This document shows, piece after piece, positions 62,765 to 64,000 of a stretch of 64,000 bases of DNA (within the stretch, counting starts at the first letter, position 1; each line of letters opens with the position of its first letter). Made by a program: the position numbers and the translations under genes. Origin of the DNA: Paractinoplanes atraurantiacus (GTDB lineage: Bacteria; Actinomycetota; Actinomycetes; Mycobacteriales; Micromonosporaceae); the NCBI RefSeq assembly GCF_900215205.1, contig NZ_OBDY01000006.1, positions 186,001 to 250,000 of the forward strand, read 5' to 3'. A model generated the notes under the pieces. That model was not told the origin of the DNA, ran no database searches, and saw only the letters and a list, made by a program, of their open reading frames with translations.

Positions 62765-63649
62765 TCATCCGGCTTCGGCGGCCTCGGCCGGGCGGCGCAC
62801 CGGGTCCGGCGCCGACGGGTCGAGCGTGCCCGCGTCGCGGCCCAGCCGGGCCAGCAGGACGCCGGTGAGCACGCTGGCGGTCACCGCGTTGTCGGCCGGG
62901 TGACCGGGCGGCCGCTGGCCGCGCTCGGTCGGCACCCGGCAGATGCGCGCGATCAGCGTCTCGAGCACGGCCGGGGAGGTGCCCGGCAGCAGCGACTTGA
63001 CGCGGCCCTCGGCGGCCGAGCGCAGCCGCGGCACGTCCTCCGGGCGCGGTTCGTGCCCGAGCAGGTCGCCCGCGAGCCGGTGCAGCACGGGCGAGGTGAC
63101 AGCGGACAGCGCGAGCCCGGTCGAGGCGTTCACGCTGTGCAGGTCGCGGCCGAGGCGGGCGCGGTCGCCGGCCCGGACGCCGCTGGCCACCCGCCGCAGA
63201 AGTTCGGCCGTGTCCGGTTTGTCAGAGTTGTCCGAGGAAGACGAGGGAGCGGGCTCACCCGTCAACTGCGTCACCCGCTGCTGCCACCACGGCCCGAGCT
63301 GCTCGGGCTTCTCCGGGCTCTCGCCGGCCGGTGCGCTCTCCCCGCGCTGCTCCAGGCCGGCCTTCCAGTCCCGGTCGGGCGGAGCGCTCGCGTCACCACT
63401 CAGGCCGATCGACGCCAGATACTGCGCGATGGCGTCCTGCGCGAGGCGCAGCGCGGCGGCGGCCCGCTCGGCCGCCTCGGTGGCGTTGGACAACTGCGGC
63501 ACGCCGATCGGGTCGACCGACTGCTCGCGCACCCACATGAGGATCTCGGTCGCGCTGCGCAGCTTCTCCATCGCCACGGTCACCTGACCGGTGGGCAACT
63601 CGTCCGAGGTGGCCCGAAGCCGGGCGCCGAGCTCCTGGATCAGCGACAT
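62765..63649 (-). CDS. Hypothetical protein of the FtsK-like operon
   Basis: A 294-residue protein without membrane segments. The N-terminal 90 residues (LIQELGARLRATSDELPTGQ, LMWVREQSVDPIGVPQLSNA) are helical and look like a conserved domain. A Ser/Pro/Asp-rich linker (about 95-150) is followed by a second helical domain that ends in a Pro/Ala tail. I do not recognise a named family. Its gene starts 4 nt after the small helical gene and ends 36 nt before the ATPase, so it probably works with both. Confidence 0.7.
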   Translation of the reverse strand: MSLIQELGARLRATSDELPTGQVTVAMEKLRSATEILMWVREQSVDPIGVPQLSNATEAAERAAAALRLAQDAIAQYLASIGLSGDASAPPDRDWKAGLEQRGESAPAGESPEKPEQLGPWWQQRVTQLTGEPAPSSSSDNSDKPDTAELLRRVASGVRAGDRARLGRDLHSVNASTGLALSAVTSPVLHRLAGDLLGHEPRPEDVPRLRSAAEGRVKSLLPGTSPAVLETLIARICRVPTERGQRPPGHPADNAVTASVLTGVLLARLGRDAGTLDPSAPDPVRRPAEAAEAG

Positions 63650-63653
63650 CGCG

Positions 63654-63914
63654 TCAGAGCATCGCCGTGTAGGTCTGCGCCTGCTCCACCGCGAGCAGTG
63701 TGGCGCCCAGGCACTCCTCGAGCGACTGGTCGGCCTGCGACAGGGACGCGTGAGCCGCGCCGACCGCGTCGTTGCCGCTGCCGTCGAGGGCGGCGGCGAG
63801 GCTCTGCTGGGCCTCGCCGATCTTCTCCCGGGCCGCCTGTATCGCCGCCTGCCCTTCGGTCACCTGCTGAAGTGCGGCATCGACAGCCGCTTTGACCTCG
63901 GCGACACTGGCCAC
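63654..63914 (-). CDS. Small helical protein, WXG100-sized, first gene of the FtsK-like operon
   Basis: An 86-residue protein from GTG 63914 (AGGAGG site nine bases upstream). It reads as two long helices (VAEVKAAVDAALQQVTEGQA and SLSQADQSLEECLGATLLAV) joined by an SGND turn, the size and shape of WXG100 proteins but without a WXG motif. Position next to an EccC-like ATPase makes a substrate or adaptor role possible (inference). The 86 bp to the window edge probably hold the operon promoter. Confidence 0.7.
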   Translation of the reverse strand: MASVAEVKAAVDAALQQVTEGQAAIQAAREKIGEAQQSLAAALDGSGNDAVGAAHASLSQADQSLEECLGATLLAVEQAQTYTAML

Positions 63915-64000
63915 CCGTGCAGCCTCCTGCTGTGCGGAAACCTGACTACTGTCCTGAAGCCTACTGCCCCCTTCCTGTCCGCCTATCCCCGCACGCCCCT

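Noticed and set aside
60137..63895. A 1252-codon open frame on the plus strand
   Set aside because: It is antisense to the FtsK-like operon. It has Arg/Gly/Ala composition typical of antisense frames in high-GC DNA and no domain. The minus-strand genes carry clear motifs.
60095..63914. A complete type VII (ESX) secretion locus
   Set aside because: Only an EccC-like ATPase and a WXG100-sized protein without WXG are seen; EccB, EccD, EccE, mycosin and PE/PPE-type genes are absent from the window.

Overview
The window is high-GC DNA with strong G/C third-position bias, frequent GTG starts and ATGA/GTGA gene overlaps. Gene content (Hanks-type kinase, SigB/SigF-like sigma factor with partner-switch proteins, SecA2, Tad/Flp pilus locus without a secretin, NACHT ATPase, coiled-coil/FtsK operon) fits a filamentous actinobacterium, most probably Micromonosporaceae (Actinoplanes-like). 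This placement is inferred from gene content and style, not from a marker gene. No tRNA, rRNA, CRISPR array, transposase or integrase was recognised.

Layout. 1-3.6 kb: the C-terminal part of a membrane Ser/Thr kinase, two tandem Uma2-family genes and a short-chain dehydrogenase. 3.6-19.8 kb: an amine/polyamine catabolism island. A MocR-type regulator is divergent from a CoA-acylating semialdehyde dehydrogenase and an omega-aminotransferase. An aminobutyraldehyde dehydrogenase leads a potA-potD-potB-potC transporter operon. After a TetR gene and a repeat-rich gap come another aldehyde dehydrogenase, gabT and a second omega-aminotransferase. Together they could import putrescine and convert it via 4-aminobutanal, GABA and succinate semialdehyde to succinate, with a side branch for beta-alanine or 2-methyl-beta-alanine. 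19.8-30.6 kb: LtrA-like and UPF0104-like membrane proteins (the latter with a long repeat tail), a glutamate-cysteine-ligase-like enzyme, an SGNH hydrolase, a small membrane protein and a 1026-residue low-complexity protein.

30.7-36.3 kb: a stress-signalling block. A sigma factor fused to a STAS domain faces a four-gene operon (STAS-HATPase, CheB, CheR-PAS, STAS-HATPase). 36.4-43.7 kb: secA2 with a strong terminator, an orphan OmpR-type DNA-binding protein, a uridine-kinase-like protein with a destroyed P-loop, a DksA/TraR protein, a DUF72 gene, an aquaporin lacking its first helix, an acetyltransferase and a class IV aminotransferase. 43.7-46.0 kb: a second DUF72 gene, divergent from a gene pair made of an 81-residue peptide with three 21-residue repeats and a JmjC/cupin_4 oxygenase. 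This pair looks like a RiPP-type precursor and its modifying enzyme, and is the most unusual thing in the window.

46.1-53.7 kb: a Tad pilus operon (response regulator, Flp pilin, TadE, TadG-like, CpaB, CpaE, CpaF, TadB, TadC). 53.7-59.4 kb: probable defence and toxin functions. A NACHT ATPase gene is split by a +1 frameshift at a six-C run. A GAF/PAS histidine kinase follows, then a Fic protein preceded by a 51-residue FicA-like antitoxin. 59.4-63.9 kb: a four-gene minus-strand operon with a small helical protein, a 294-residue protein, a three-lobed FtsK/EccC-like ATPase and a coiled-coil membrane protein. Its function is unknown.
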